Assembly: GCA_025451535.1 (NCBI GenBank)
Contig: JANWKE010000034.1
Span: 1-43,517, forward strand
Length of the DNA: 43,517 bases
Reading direction: 5' to 3'
Source: Verrucomicrobiia bacterium
GTDB lineage: Bacteria; Verrucomicrobiota; Verrucomicrobiia; Limisphaerales; UBA11358
The notes beneath the pieces were generated by a model. The model was not told the DNA's origin. It saw only the letters and a list, made by a program, of their open reading frames with translations, and made no database searches. This document shows positions 1 through 8,516 of this stretch, in pieces (position 1 is the stretch's first letter; every line of letters starts with the position of its first letter). A program made the position numbers and the translations under genes.

Positions 1-287
1 CCACTCGTCGTCTGCCCGCTGCCGTCCGCGCCATGACAGCCGGCGCAACGCGCCAGGAAAAGCTCATTACCCGCCTTCACATTCTCCGGTGTGGCCGGCA
101 ACGGATTTTTCTCCTTCGCCGCGCCGGCGGGTGTGGCCAGCCGCCGCGCCGTCCCGGCCATCACCTTCTCCAGCGTCGAAGGTTCGGCCGCCGCGCTGAA
201 CCCCCGCCGGATGAGGACGATCCCATAACCGGCCACAATGATTAGCACGGCCACGATGGCCAGCAATATCAGTCGGCGGCGTTTCAT
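1..287 (-). CDS. c-type cytochrome, N-terminal part (runs off left edge)
   Basis: The minus strand reads from an ATG at 287 to the window edge, giving about 95 residues with no stop. Residues 5-27 are a hydrophobic membrane anchor after a basic MKRRR start. A linker rich in Ala and Pro follows, and then the haem-attachment motif CAGCH at residues 81-85 with GADGSGQ behind it, the usual start of a class I cytochrome c domain. The protein is therefore a membrane-anchored or exported electron carrier facing the periplasm. The distal Met ligand and the C-terminus are outside the window. It is divergent from the gene at 579, with 291 bases between them. The family call is firm; the partner enzyme cannot be known from here. 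Confidence 0.85.
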   Translation of the reverse strand, partial: MKRRRLILLAIVAVLIIVAGYGIVLIRRGFSAAAEPSTLEKVMAGTARRLATPAGAAKEKNPLPATPENVKAGNELFLARCAGCHGADGSGQTTS

Positions 288-578
288 GCGCGTCTGGTTG
301 GTGGTGCAACACTAAAACCGCGCCCCGGGGCACTTCAAATGAATTTGTTGTCATAAAAGTTTTTCCCGAAGATTCCCTTCGTGAAAATTTGTGCAACCTG
401 CACGCGATCCATCGGTGTTCGCGGATGAATTCCTCGTTCCCTCCGTTTGCTTCTGTGCCAGAAAGAAAAGTCTATGTCCCTCTGTGGCTGAAACCCCGGC
501 GTCCGGACGGTCCGGTTTGCCGGAAACCCGGGCCAGACGCGCGACTGACGGCATCCGACCTGCTGTAATCCGGCCGTT

Positions 579-1664
579 ATGGGCATAACCAACCAATACC
601 TCCAACGAACGTCCGGCCGACAATCCGTGATCGCCCTGGCGGTGATTTCCCTGGTCGCCCGGCTGGCTTTTGCCGGGTTAACCGGCAACGCGGCCCCCCG
701 GACGAATTCCCCGGCGGCCTCGTCCGCAAATTCATTGCCGTCGAAAATAATGACCACCGATGGGATGGTTTACAAGTCGGTCAGACTCTTGAAAATCGCA
801 CCGGACGGATTGCTGGTCGAATATCAGCCGGACGCCGGCGGCCTTGGATTGACCAAGCTCAAATTCGCAAAGCTGCCCGCCTCACTCCAAAAGCAATTTG
901 GTTACGATCCGCTCAAAGCTTCCGCCTTCGAACAGGAGCAAGCCCAGGCGATGGCCGAACTGTCACAAAAAATGCGACAGGACCAAAAGGACAGGACGGC
1001 CGTGCTGGAGGATATGTCCCAACGGCCTAATTTGAACGGAGCGGTTTCGGTGAACAGTTCCGATCCCACGGTCACTTATGCGTATTATGTTCCCGGCCAG
1101 AAACCGGAGGAAGTGGGCGAATACACCGCCGTCACCGAGCCGCACTTCACCTGTCATGCCGATTTCACCTTTCATGCGCAGCAGAGTGGCCCCGGGCGGC
1201 CGGTTCGGCTGTCCGTCGAGACGGTGACGATTTCATTGGGATTGGCCTGCCATACCATCGAGCCCGCGCACCCGTATGAATTTGTCAGCCGGCACGAAGA
1301 AGGACATCGGAAAATAACCGAATACTTCTATCACTTCGGACCGCAAGTGGCCAATCGCCTCGGCGAATCCATCATTGGCCGGGAGTTTCTCACGGGGGCA
1401 ACGGATGCGGATGACGCCCGGGCCCAGGTTCTGCCGCAGGCGAAATACCTGGTCGAAGGCGAGTATATGTCACGCGTTTACGGACCGGCCATGGAAGCAA
1501 ACCGGTACTACGATCAACTCAACGACCCGGAAGGAGTCCACGTTGACGTGGACCAGGCCGTGCAACAGGCCATCGCGAAGTACGCTAACCATGTTGACCT
1601 CCAAAGCCCCATCCCGGCCGGCCCGCCGCGCAGCTTCCCGCCCACCGCCCGGTCATTCGAGTGA
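579..1664 (+). CDS. exported protein with HEEGH putative zinc-protease motif
   Basis: 361 residues. A hydrophobic stretch at residues 17-33 looks like a signal peptide or anchor. Residues 58-120 form a module (TTDGMVYKSVRL, PDGLLVEY, LKFAKLPASLQKQFGYD, then an Ala/Gln-rich helix) that recurs in the gene at 8517. The C-terminal half carries HEEGH at residues 239-243 inside a helix-like stretch (RHEEGHRKITEYF), which fits the HExxH zinc site of gluzincin-type peptidases and resembles DUF922-type exported proteins. Peptidase activity is inferred from this motif alone; no third ligand was assigned. The ribosome-binding site before the ATG at 579 is weak, so a later start is possible. A repeat-rich gap follows. 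Confidence 0.7.
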   Translation: MGITNQYLQRTSGRQSVIALAVISLVARLAFAGLTGNAAPRTNSPAASSANSLPSKIMTTDGMVYKSVRLLKIAPDGLLVEYQPDAGGLGLTKLKFAKLPASLQKQFGYDPLKASAFEQEQAQAMAELSQKMRQDQKDRTAVLEDMSQRPNLNGAVSVNSSDPTVTYAYYVPGQKPEEVGEYTAVTEPHFTCHADFTFHAQQSGPGRPVRLSVETVTISLGLACHTIEPAHPYEFVSRHEEGHRKITEYFYHFGPQVANRLGESIIGREFLTGATDADDARAQVLPQAKYLVEGEYMSRVYGPAMEANRYYDQLNDPEGVHVDVDQAVQQAIAKYANHVDLQSPIPAGPPRSFPPTARSFE

Positions 1665-2060
1665 TTCGTTTCGGAAACCTGCAACCTGCCGATGGCGTGC
1701 CAAGGAAAGAATCTTAACCACAAAGAGCGCAAAAAGCGCATAGTTAAACAGGACCTCTGTGCTCTCCGTCGTTAAAAATCTGCGTTCATCCGCGTCCATC
1801 TGCGGTTGAAAAAGTCTTTTGTCTTTTCGCGTTTTTTGCGGTCGTTGGTTGGTTGAGAGTTGCAGGTTGAAAGTTGAATGTTTTTCTCGGGCCGCTTTTG
1901 CGCCTTTTGTGCCTCTTCGCGGCAGAACCCTCGGCGTTCCCCGTTGGATGATTGCTGAATTCACAGACCTGTAACAAAAGACTTCTTGATCTGAGCAGCG
2001 TGCGGGGTTTTAATCGATTCATAGAGAGGAGGTACGGCTTGGATTGAGCCGTAAAAAACG
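1665..2060. repeat. intergenic repeat cluster 1
   Basis: No gene is supported here. The gap holds degenerate copies of the window-wide intergenic repeats: a minus-oriented unit near 1715-1745, then plus-oriented units near 1760-1810 (CATCCGCGTCCATCTGCGG and TTGAAAAAG), 1815-1840 (TTTTCGCGTTTTTTGCGG), 1855-1880 (GTTGCAGGTTGAAAGTTGAA) and 1895-1925. The last 60 bases contain AGAGAGGAGG at about 2021-2030, which may belong to the 5' leader of the small gene at 2061. Confidence 0.7.
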
Positions 2061-2267
2061 ATGCAATTTTCAGACTTTATTGGCAAGATTTTGTTCCCAC
2101 AACAACGCTACTCAGAGCGGCGGCAAAACGTCAAATTACTCTTAATGGCCACGTCGCTTATCCTCATTGCCCTTCTGTTCGGCCTGGTGTTGATCCGGAA
2201 AGAGATCGGCCATACCAAGCTCAATCCAGAGCCGCAATCCGTTGTTAAATCACCAGTTCAGTTTTAG
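2061..2267 (+). CDS. small single-pass membrane protein
   Basis: 68 residues. The N-terminus MQFSDFIGKILFPQQRYSER precedes one hydrophobic helix at about residues 25-46, and the polar tail ends in VKSPVQF. The GK-LFP-R pattern before the helix also occurs in the small protein at 36980 (KLLFPRLQR), so the two look like distant members of one family of small anchored proteins. No known function is recognised. The start is supported by the purine-rich AGAGAGGAGG about 30 bases upstream, which is farther away than usual, so the exact initiation context is uncertain. Confidence 0.6.
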   Translation: MQFSDFIGKILFPQQRYSERRQNVKLLLMATSLILIALLFGLVLIRKEIGHTKLNPEPQSVVKSPVQF

Positions 2268-2405
2268 TTTGCGCGTTTCCTCCTGTTCAAGTTTTGTCTT
2301 TCTGTTCTGCGCCTTCTGTCCACCTTCCGTCTCGATATATCGGGACCACGGAGGGCGGGTGCCTCTTTGCGGAAAAAATCTGTGCGCTCTCTGCGTTCTT
2401 TGCGG
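2268..2405. repeat. intergenic repeat cluster 2
   Basis: A short gap between the convergent genes at 2061 and 2406. It contains plus-oriented repeat units such as GCGCCTTCTGTCCACC, GGGTGCCTCTTTGCGG and CTCTGCGTTCTTTGCGGTCA. The phrase with the internal CACGGAGGGCGGGTGCC reappears in close form near 11190-11215. Confidence 0.65.
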
Positions 2406-3353
2406 TCACGGTCTGCCCGCGTTCTTAAAAACCCCGTTCAAAAAATCAATAATCCCCGGTTGGATTCTTGGCGCTGAAAACATCGGACCATCATGGCCGG
2501 CTTTGTGCACCGTAATGAGTTCGTTGTCCACTCCCGCCCGGTTCAACGCGACGTGCAATCGCTGGCTCTGGGCCACCGGCACCAGATCGTCTTCGTCGCC
2601 TTGAAGGATCAGGACCGGCGGAGCGGCTTTGCTCACATAAGTGATGGGGCTGGCGGCTTTGGCCCTGGCGGCGGCCTGGTCCAATGGCGCCCCCAACAGT
2701 TTGGGTCCGGCATCCTGCCACGTCTCAAGGCCCCGCTGGGAATGAATCGCCTGAAGATCGTCCTCCATGCCGTTCAAATCCGCCGGGCCGAAAAAATCCA
2801 GTATCGCCAGCGGTTTGATGGCGGGATTGGCGCCAAACTCCCGCTCCTGGCGGGCCAGGCCCAACAACAGCGCCAGATGCCCGCCGGCGGACCCGCCGCC
2901 CACCGCGAATCGCCGGGCATCCACCCCGTAATCGGCGGCATGCGCCAGGATGAAATTCATCGCCGCGTTGCAATCCTGAATCTGCGCCGGAAACGGCGCC
3001 TCCGGGCTGTAGCGATAATCAATGCTGGCAATCGCGTAACCGTGCTGCACCAGATATTTGACGTTGTCCCATTCCTTGCTCCCCGTCAGCCACGCGCCGC
3101 CATGAACCCAGATGACGAGCGGGAAGGGTCGGACGCCATGCTTCCGGGGGAGGTAAAGATCGAAGTTCTGATTCGTCGTCGCATGACTGACGTAGGGAAT
3201 GTTTCTTTCGACCGTGGCTTCACCATAAGGGCTGTCGGCGGGCAAAGTTTCGAGCACCGCGGAAGTCTGGGACGACACCGTTTGCGCCAGCGCTCCCAAA
3301 GCCGGCAACCACATCAACGCCAGGGCCAGGCGGAAGTAAGCAATTGTTTTCAT
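2406..3353 (-). CDS. exported alpha/beta hydrolase (BD-FAE/HSL-like esterase)
   Basis: 315 residues starting with a signal peptide that ends near ALAQ (residue 24). The hydrolase domain has the oxyanion-hole motif HGGAW (84-88), the nucleophile elbow GGGSAGGH with Ser155, an acid in GDEDD (about 253-256) and His287 in KAGHDGP. This set and order match the BD-FAE and hormone-sensitive-lipase-like esterases, which hydrolyse esters, often acetyl or feruloyl groups on polysaccharides. It likely works in the periplasm or outside the cell. The actual substrate is unknown. Gene length is normal for the family. It stands alone, convergent with the small gene at 2061. Confidence 0.88.
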   Translation of the reverse strand: MKTIAYFRLALALMWLPALGALAQTVSSQTSAVLETLPADSPYGEATVERNIPYVSHATTNQNFDLYLPRKHGVRPFPLVIWVHGGAWLTGSKEWDNVKYLVQHGYAIASIDYRYSPEAPFPAQIQDCNAAMNFILAHAADYGVDARRFAVGGGSAGGHLALLLGLARQEREFGANPAIKPLAILDFFGPADLNGMEDDLQAIHSQRGLETWQDAGPKLLGAPLDQAAARAKAASPITYVSKAAPPVLILQGDEDDLVPVAQSQRLHVALNRAGVDNELITVHKAGHDGPMFSAPRIQPGIIDFLNGVFKNAGRP

Positions 3354-3879
3354 GAACTGTAAGATTCTACCCGGGCCTCATCTTTTTATCACCCGGAATT
3401 TTTTGGCCGCCGAAAAGGGCAAAACGCGCGGAACAAATTGAACCGCAGATAAACGCAGATGAACGCGGATTAAAAAACCGGGAGGAGCTGGTAGGGTCAT
3501 CGCGCTGCGATGACCGGACGGCGCAGCGCGCCGTCCCTACCCACGATGAAAAATAAATATCTACATCCATCCGCGTCCATTTGCTGTTAAAAGGTTTGTG
3601 CCTTCTGTGCCTTTTTGCGGCAAAAGATCCGTGTCCATCTGTGTTCATCCGCGGTTAAACAGCCTTTTGCCTTTTCGCGTGTTTCGTGTTTTTCGCGGTT
3701 AAGAACCCTGGCGTCCCTGGCGGTTAAAACGCTAAATCTGGCCCGACGATTGCTTGAAAAACCGCTGTGGCGATGGCTTATGCGCGGCAAAAAAGAAAAC
3801 CTGGCCCCTGAGCCCGCCGGCGGGATTAAATAAAACGACAAAACACAAATGACCCGGGCCACCAGGCCCGCACAATGTT
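3354..3879. repeat. intergenic repeat cluster 3
   Basis: A divergent gap with no supported gene. After the duplicated block at 3427-3562 come plus-oriented units: GTGCCTTCTGTGCCTTTTTG near 3600, TCTGTGTTCATCCGCGGTTA near 3638, TTTCGCGGTTAAGAACCCTG near 3692 and GGCGGTTAAAACGC near 3720. Short open frames through these repeats change composition at each repeat boundary and were not accepted as genes. Confidence 0.65.
3427..3562. repeat. long direct repeat, copy 1, with nested palindromes
   Basis: About 135 bases are nearly repeated at 4200-4336. Order: GAACAAATTGAACCGCAGAT, GAACGCGGATTAAAAAACCG, then a palindromic core at 3490-3541, then GATGAAAAATAAAT. The core has two hairpins side by side, GTCATCGC/GCGATGAC (loop GCT) and GGACGGCGC/GCGCCGTCC (loop AGC), enclosed by GTAGGG/CCCTAC, so it could fold as a three-way junction. 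Confidence 0.85.
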
Positions 3880-4158
3880 ATGAATGATCAGGAAGAAAGA
3901 AATTATATATCCGTCGGGTCCTGGATGGGCATGCTGTTCGTCACCGCCATACCGGTGGTTGGTTTGCTGATGGTTATCGTCTGGGCCTTCAGCGGTGAGA
4001 ACGAGTCGCGCAAGAATTATTTTCGGGCCATTCTTTCGTGGATGTTAATCGCGGTGGTATTGTGTGTGGCTCTGGTCCTGGTGGTCGGGTGGCTGGGCGG
4101 CGGGCCGGCCATTCAGAAGTTTATCTCGGACCAACAGCATCTGGCGCATCCCCAATGA
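3880..4158 (+). CDS. small two-helix membrane protein
   Basis: 92 residues, starting MNDQEERNYISVGSWMGMLF. Two hydrophobic segments, at about residues 15-37 and 50-74, are separated by a charged loop (SGENESRKNYFR). A polar tail (FISDQQHLAHPQ) follows. The pattern of a conserved SVGSWMGML start and two helices is common among small uncharacterised membrane proteins, and no specific function is recognised. The gene is flanked on both sides by the long direct repeats at 3427 and 4200. No Shine-Dalgarno sequence of good strength is evident. Coding status rests on the coherent two-helix topology. Confidence 0.72.
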   Translation: MNDQEERNYISVGSWMGMLFVTAIPVVGLLMVIVWAFSGENESRKNYFRAILSWMLIAVVLCVALVLVVGWLGGGPAIQKFISDQQHLAHPQ

Positions 4159-4199
4159 CCGCCGGCCGCTCCGCCCCTGGGGCCGTCAAAAAGCATAAA

Positions 4200-4336
4200 A
4201 AGTGCAGAACAAATTGAATCGCAGATAAACGCAGATGAACGCGGATTAAAAAACCGGGAAGAACCGGTGGGGTCATCCCGCTGCGATGACCGGACGGCGC
4301 AGCGCGCCGTCCCTACCCGGGATGAAAAATAAATCT
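4200..4336. repeat. long direct repeat, copy 2, with nested palindromes
   Basis: Second copy of the block at 3427-3562, in the same orientation and roughly 90 percent identical by eye. The palindromic core is at 4266-4318. The first hairpin has changed to GTCATCCC/GCGATGAC (one mismatch), while GGACGGCGC/GCGCCGTCC is unchanged. It is followed by GATGAAAAATAAATCTGTG and further plus-oriented units up to about 4390 (TCTGCGTTCTTTGCGGTAAA). The rest of the 4337-4488 gap holds nothing else recognised. Confidence 0.85.
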
Positions 4337-4488
4337 GTGTTCATCTGTGGCTTGAATCTCTGCGCTCTCTGCGTTCTTTGCGGTAAAATCCTGGCGTCTG
4401 CCGCGCCCGGGCGGTTGAAAATTTCCGCCGCCCGCCGCCGACACATCTTGCCTGCGGCACGCCCGGTTGGCCATTATACGCCCACCCG

Positions 4489-5301
4489 ATGACCAAATAT
4501 CCTCCCGGATTTATTTTGACCGCGCGCCGGATTGTGCTGCTCGCGCTGTGGCTGTCCCTCCTCCCCGCGGGCCTGGCCGGCGACGCCGCGCGCCCTGCCG
4601 GCACCGCCGGGTTTGACTACGCCGAACCCAAACTGCTCACCGGCACCCTCTATGAAATCGGGTCGCATCAAAAAAAGGTTCTATACACCTTCCGGCGGAC
4701 CGCCGTGCAGTCCGGGGCGGTCGTTCATGTCGAGCGCCAGTTTTTCCGCACCAACGGCATCATGGCCGCCGTGGACAAAGTCGTCTATAAATCCAACCGG
4801 CTCGAGTCCTATCGGATGCAGGATTTCCAGGCCCGGGTCTCCGGCGCCGTCCGGGTCGCGCCCGACCCGAAGGGCCCAACCCGGCAACAAATCTTCATCA
4901 GTTACGGGCCCGGCCTGGTTCCCCCCATCGGCAATGCGCAGAACCTTCCGTCCGACATCGTGTATGACGACACGGTGTACCCGTTCATGATGGCCCACTG
5001 GGACGCCCTCATGCGGGGCGACATCGTCAAGTTCCACTTTATTTCCTTTGAATGGGAGCGGACTTTTATGTTTCAGTTCGTAAAGACCGGCGACTCCGTG
5101 CAGCGCAACCGGCCCGTCGTCCGGATCACGATGAAACCCGTCAGCATCCTCATCGCTCCCTTTATGGATCCGCTCATCTTTACCGTGGAAAAGGCCAGCC
5201 CACACCGCATCCTGTCCTACATCGGACGCACCACACCCCGCATCCAGAAAGGCGACTCCTGGAAATACCTCGATGCCGAAACCGTCTTTGATTGGAAGTA
5301 A
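4489..5301 (+). CDS. exported protein of unknown function
   Basis: 270 residues. A hydrophobic N-terminus (about 10-30, ending near LAGDA) looks like a signal peptide. The mature part is mixed alpha/beta with features such as KKVLYTFRRTA, VVHVERQFFRTNG, VYKSNRLESYRMQDFQ and a C-terminal IGRTTPRIQKGDSWKYLDAE. The alternating strands and the phrase about deriving a value from earlier strands resemble DUF3108-like periplasmic beta-rich proteins, but that is only an impression. No catalytic motif is seen. It lies between two repeat-filled gaps and has no close operon partner. Confidence 0.7.
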   Translation: MTKYPPGFILTARRIVLLALWLSLLPAGLAGDAARPAGTAGFDYAEPKLLTGTLYEIGSHQKKVLYTFRRTAVQSGAVVHVERQFFRTNGIMAAVDKVVYKSNRLESYRMQDFQARVSGAVRVAPDPKGPTRQQIFISYGPGLVPPIGNAQNLPSDIVYDDTVYPFMMAHWDALMRGDIVKFHFISFEWERTFMFQFVKTGDSVQRNRPVVRITMKPVSILIAPFMDPLIFTVEKASPHRILSYIGRTTPRIQKGDSWKYLDAETVFDWK

Positions 5302-5707
5302 GCTGCGTCTGACCGCCGCCATTGAGGCAGGTTGAATGTTGAAAGTTTCTTTGCGTTCTTTGCGTTCCCTGCGGTTAAATTATTTTGGGTCTTCGGCCTT
5401 TTTCCGCCTGCATTAAATTTCGGCGCGACAAGTGTGGCAAAAATCCGTGTTCACCCGCCGTGCTCGCGCCCGTCGCGGCAGGTCTCCGGTCAAAATATCA
5501 GTCCCTGTCGGCTGTTCGCGTATTTGGCGTCTTTCGCGGTTAAAAACCTCGGTCGCTTTGACACGAATTTCACGAATTTCCACGAATTCAATCCAGTAAA
5601 AATAATTAGCGTAATTCGCGTAAGAAATCCCTTGATCTGGATCGCCAATGTGTCAACCAGCCCCCAAAATCTTCGGAGTCCACACCGATTTCAGTCGGGA
5701 CGCCGGG
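5302..5707. repeat. intergenic repeat cluster 4
   Basis: A convergent gap without a supported gene. Plus-oriented units lie at 5350-5385 (TTTGCGTTCTTTGCGTTCCC, GCGGTTAAAT), 5440-5490 (GTTCACCCGCCGTGCTCGCG, shared with 25650-25670) and 5520-5550. An AT-rich variant at 5560-5625 alternates ACGAATTTCACGAATTTCCA and GTAATTCGCGTAAG; a related unit lies near 9300-9370. Confidence 0.7.
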
Positions 5708-8134
5708 CTAATTCGCTCGTAACCGGAAGAATTCCGCCGGGCCGACGACGGCATTGGTATACGGGCTGACGGCGCCGGGAATGTTGGTATAGGTACCGGT
5801 CACCAGCGGCGCCATCTGCAGGGAAAATGCCGGGTTGCCCCAGGTCAAAACCACCGCATTGCCGATACCCTGAATGCTCAGCGGAATGGGCGTGACGACG
5901 GACGAAAGCGCCAGCGAGAACACCGTCCCACGTCCCGAAAGCCCGCCGCTCTCGGTGGTCCCGTAGAGCGTGTTGCCCAACAGCACCAGCGTCGTATTGG
6001 GGTTCGCTCCATCGCTGCCGCCGCTAAAGTTGTACAACACGGTGAAATTGTTGCCCGCGGTGTCGAGCCTGAAAAGGCTGCCGGCATTGGAACTGCCGCC
6101 CCAAAAGGCTGTCCCGTAAAGCGTGCCGCCCGACAGCAACAGGTCGCCCACCCCCGACCCATCGCCGTTGGCGCCCGTAAAAGTATGCAACACGGCAAAG
6201 CCGGAGCGGTCGGTGTTGACCTTGAACACCGTGCCCTGGCCATTTGTGCCACCGTGATAGGTTGCGCCATACAAAATGCCATTGGTCAGCATCAGCACCC
6301 CGCCCGGGTTCGCCCCGTCGCTGCCGCCGGTGAAGGAATAAATGTTCGTGAAATGGGTGCCATCGGTGTTGACCTGAAAGATATTGCCGCTGCCCGAACC
6401 GCCGTAATAAGTGGTTCCGTAAAGGACATTGCCCGACAACGTCAATCCGGCCAGGGGCGAATTTCCTTCCGCGCCGGTGAAGGTGTACAGAATCGAGCGC
6501 CCGCTGCCGTTCGTGCTGAGTTTGAATATCCCGTTGTCCACGCCGTAAAGGTTGGTGCCGGAAACCGTCAACGCGGCCAGAGACCCGTCGGGATAACTTG
6601 AGAGGTTTGTGAATCCCGTGCCATCAGCGTTCATGCGGAACACCACTCCCGAGCCATTGGTCCCGCCGTAGCGGGTCGTGCCGTAGAACATGCCGCCGGA
6701 CAACACCATGACCGCCCGTGGGTCGTCCCCGTCCGGATTCGCGCCGGTATTGTCCACGGCTGAAAATTCCTTCACCTGCGCATAACCGCTGCCGTTGGTC
6801 CCAATCTCGAACAAGGTGCCCGTGCCGTTGGTGCCGCCGGCTTCGGTCGTGCCAAAAAGCATGCTGCCGGACAAGGCCAGGCCCGTCCGCGGATCCGCTG
6901 CGCCATTGAATCCGGCAAAGGCAGTAAGCGCCGTCAGGCTGGAGCCATCGGTGTGGACGCTATAAACCACGCCATTGCCCAGACCCGGCATTCCACCAAG
7001 CCCCGTCACCCCGTAAAGCGTGCCGCCCGACAACACCACGCCGCCATTCGGACCCCACCCGTTGGCAGCGTCGAAGGAAACCACCGTTCCGAAACCGTTG
7101 CCGTCCGTGTTGACCTTAAATACCGTCCCCAGACCGGACGCCCCGCCATTCCCGGTCACTCCATAAAGCGTGCTGCCCGAAAGCACCAATTCCGCATCGG
7201 GATACCATCCGTCGCTGTTGATAAAACTGTAAAGATTGGTGAAATTGTTCCCGTTGATGTCAATCCGGAACACCGTCCCATCTTGCGAACCGTCCCCGCT
7301 GTCGCCATTCTGCGTCGTTCCAAATAACTGTCCACCGGACAAGACCAATCCGGCGCTGGGTGACGACCCGTCCGTGCCCGTGCCGGTAAAACCGTGCAAC
7401 GTGGCAAAGCCGGTGCCATCGGTGTTCACACTGAAAACGGTGCCGACGGCATTATCGCCGCCGTTCTGCGCCGTGCCGTACAGCGTGTTTCCGGACAACA
7501 ACAACCGGCCCGCCGGAGTCAAGCCGTCGCTGCCGCCAGTGAACGTGTAGAGATTGGTGAAACCTGTCCCGTCGGTGTTTACCCGGAATACGGTCCCGCC
7601 ACCCGACGCTCCGCCATTCGCCGTCGTCCCGTACAAAACGCCATTCGACAATATCAACGCCGCCGCCGGATTCGCGCCGTCGCTGTTGGTATAGGAATTC
7701 ATGGCCGAAAAACTCTTGAGCACGGTGTAGTTATTTCCGTTGGTGCCCAGGCTGAACACCGTCCCGCTGCCCCCGCTGCCGCCGGCCGACGTGGTGCCGA
7801 ACAGCGTGTCGCCGGACAGAACCAACCCCGCCTCGGGCACCGCGCCATCTGCATTCGCCGCGGCGGCATTGGTCTGCGAAAAACTCTTGATGACGGCAAA
7901 GCCCGTCCCGTTGGTTTGCATCCGGAACACGACACCCGCGCCGCCCGCCCCGCCATCCGTAGTCACGCCATACAACATCCCGTCGGGACCCTGGACCAGC
8001 GTCCCTATGCTTTGCTTTCCGGTCGCATTGATGTTGGGATTAAAAGATTTGAGGACGGTGAAGGTTTGCGCCCGGGCCCCGGCCGCCAGCGACAAAATTG
8101 CCGTCACGACGCACAGCCGTTTCATCAGTTTCAT
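5708..8134 (-). CDS. GloVer tandem-repeat exported protein
   Basis: 808 residues. A signal peptide (MKLMKRLCVVTAILSLAAGA, cleavage near ARAQ) leads into about fifteen tandem units of 45-55 residues. Each unit follows the pattern DGxxPxAxLxLSGxxLYGTT, GGxxGxGTVFxxNTDG and FTxLxxF, which is the repeat known as TIGR03803 (Gloeo_Verruco, 'GloVer'). The units probably form a beta-propeller-like or elongated beta array outside the cytoplasm. The last 65 residues are a different beta module (VVLTW, FSLQMAPLVTGTYTNIPGA, ending FFRLRAN). Family members are often described with a PEP-CTERM tail; this one ends without it. Function in the family is unknown. The high repeat content explains the many antisense open frames here. 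Confidence 0.92.
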   Translation of the reverse strand: MKLMKRLCVVTAILSLAAGARAQTFTVLKSFNPNINATGKQSIGTLVQGPDGMLYGVTTDGGAGGAGVVFRMQTNGTGFAVIKSFSQTNAAAANADGAVPEAGLVLSGDTLFGTTSAGGSGGSGTVFSLGTNGNNYTVLKSFSAMNSYTNSDGANPAAALILSNGVLYGTTANGGASGGGTVFRVNTDGTGFTNLYTFTGGSDGLTPAGRLLLSGNTLYGTAQNGGDNAVGTVFSVNTDGTGFATLHGFTGTGTDGSSPSAGLVLSGGQLFGTTQNGDSGDGSQDGTVFRIDINGNNFTNLYSFINSDGWYPDAELVLSGSTLYGVTGNGGASGLGTVFKVNTDGNGFGTVVSFDAANGWGPNGGVVLSGGTLYGVTGLGGMPGLGNGVVYSVHTDGSSLTALTAFAGFNGAADPRTGLALSGSMLFGTTEAGGTNGTGTLFEIGTNGSGYAQVKEFSAVDNTGANPDGDDPRAVMVLSGGMFYGTTRYGGTNGSGVVFRMNADGTGFTNLSSYPDGSLAALTVSGTNLYGVDNGIFKLSTNGSGRSILYTFTGAEGNSPLAGLTLSGNVLYGTTYYGGSGSGNIFQVNTDGTHFTNIYSFTGGSDGANPGGVLMLTNGILYGATYHGGTNGQGTVFKVNTDRSGFAVLHTFTGANGDGSGVGDLLLSGGTLYGTAFWGGSSNAGSLFRLDTAGNNFTVLYNFSGGSDGANPNTTLVLLGNTLYGTTESGGLSGRGTVFSLALSSVVTPIPLSIQGIGNAVVLTWGNPAFSLQMAPLVTGTYTNIPGAVSPYTNAVVGPAEFFRLRAN

Positions 8135-8516
8135 AAACAGGTTCCTTTCGATTCAGCGTTGAACGCAGACTTCTGATTTCCTAATGCACCGCTATTCATT
8201 TATTAGTAACCAAAAGCCCGGCCTCCGTCGAGAATAAAAGCGTGGAACCGGATAAAACCTTTGTTCAACAGGAGCAAACCGAGAAAACAGAGTCTGGAGG
8301 GAAACGCTTCGTCGTTTCCCCATTTTAGGGCATTGACGAAGCAATGCCCTCCAACGCGTTTCCGTTTTCTCCTGCTCAAGAAAAAATATTTTGCGTTCTT
8401 TGTGTCCTCTGCGGTTGAGAATCTTCCTGTGCCCCTGACAACCGAGCCATTTTGGTCTGGACAAAATGTTTCCTTGAATCGAGTTTTACGCCAACGCGCA
8501 AAAACACCGGATTTAT
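8135..8516. repeat. divergent gap with CTTCGT-loop hairpins and repeat units
   Basis: No gene is supported. Two perfect hairpins occur back to back. The first, 8299-8320, has stem GGGAAACG/CGTTTCCC and loop CTTCGT. The second, 8328-8349, has stem GGGCATTG/CAATGCCC and loop ACGAAG, the reverse complement of the first loop. A copy of the second is at 23346-23367. Plus-oriented units follow at 8390-8425 (TTTGCGTTCTTTGTGTCCTC, TGCGGTTGAG). Promoters for the divergent genes at 8134 and 8517 must also lie here, but none was assigned. Confidence 0.75.

Noticed and set aside
3427-4336. Possible CRISPR array from repeated units
   Set aside because: Only two long copies more than 600 bases apart, with a gene between them and no regularly spaced short repeats or cas genes.
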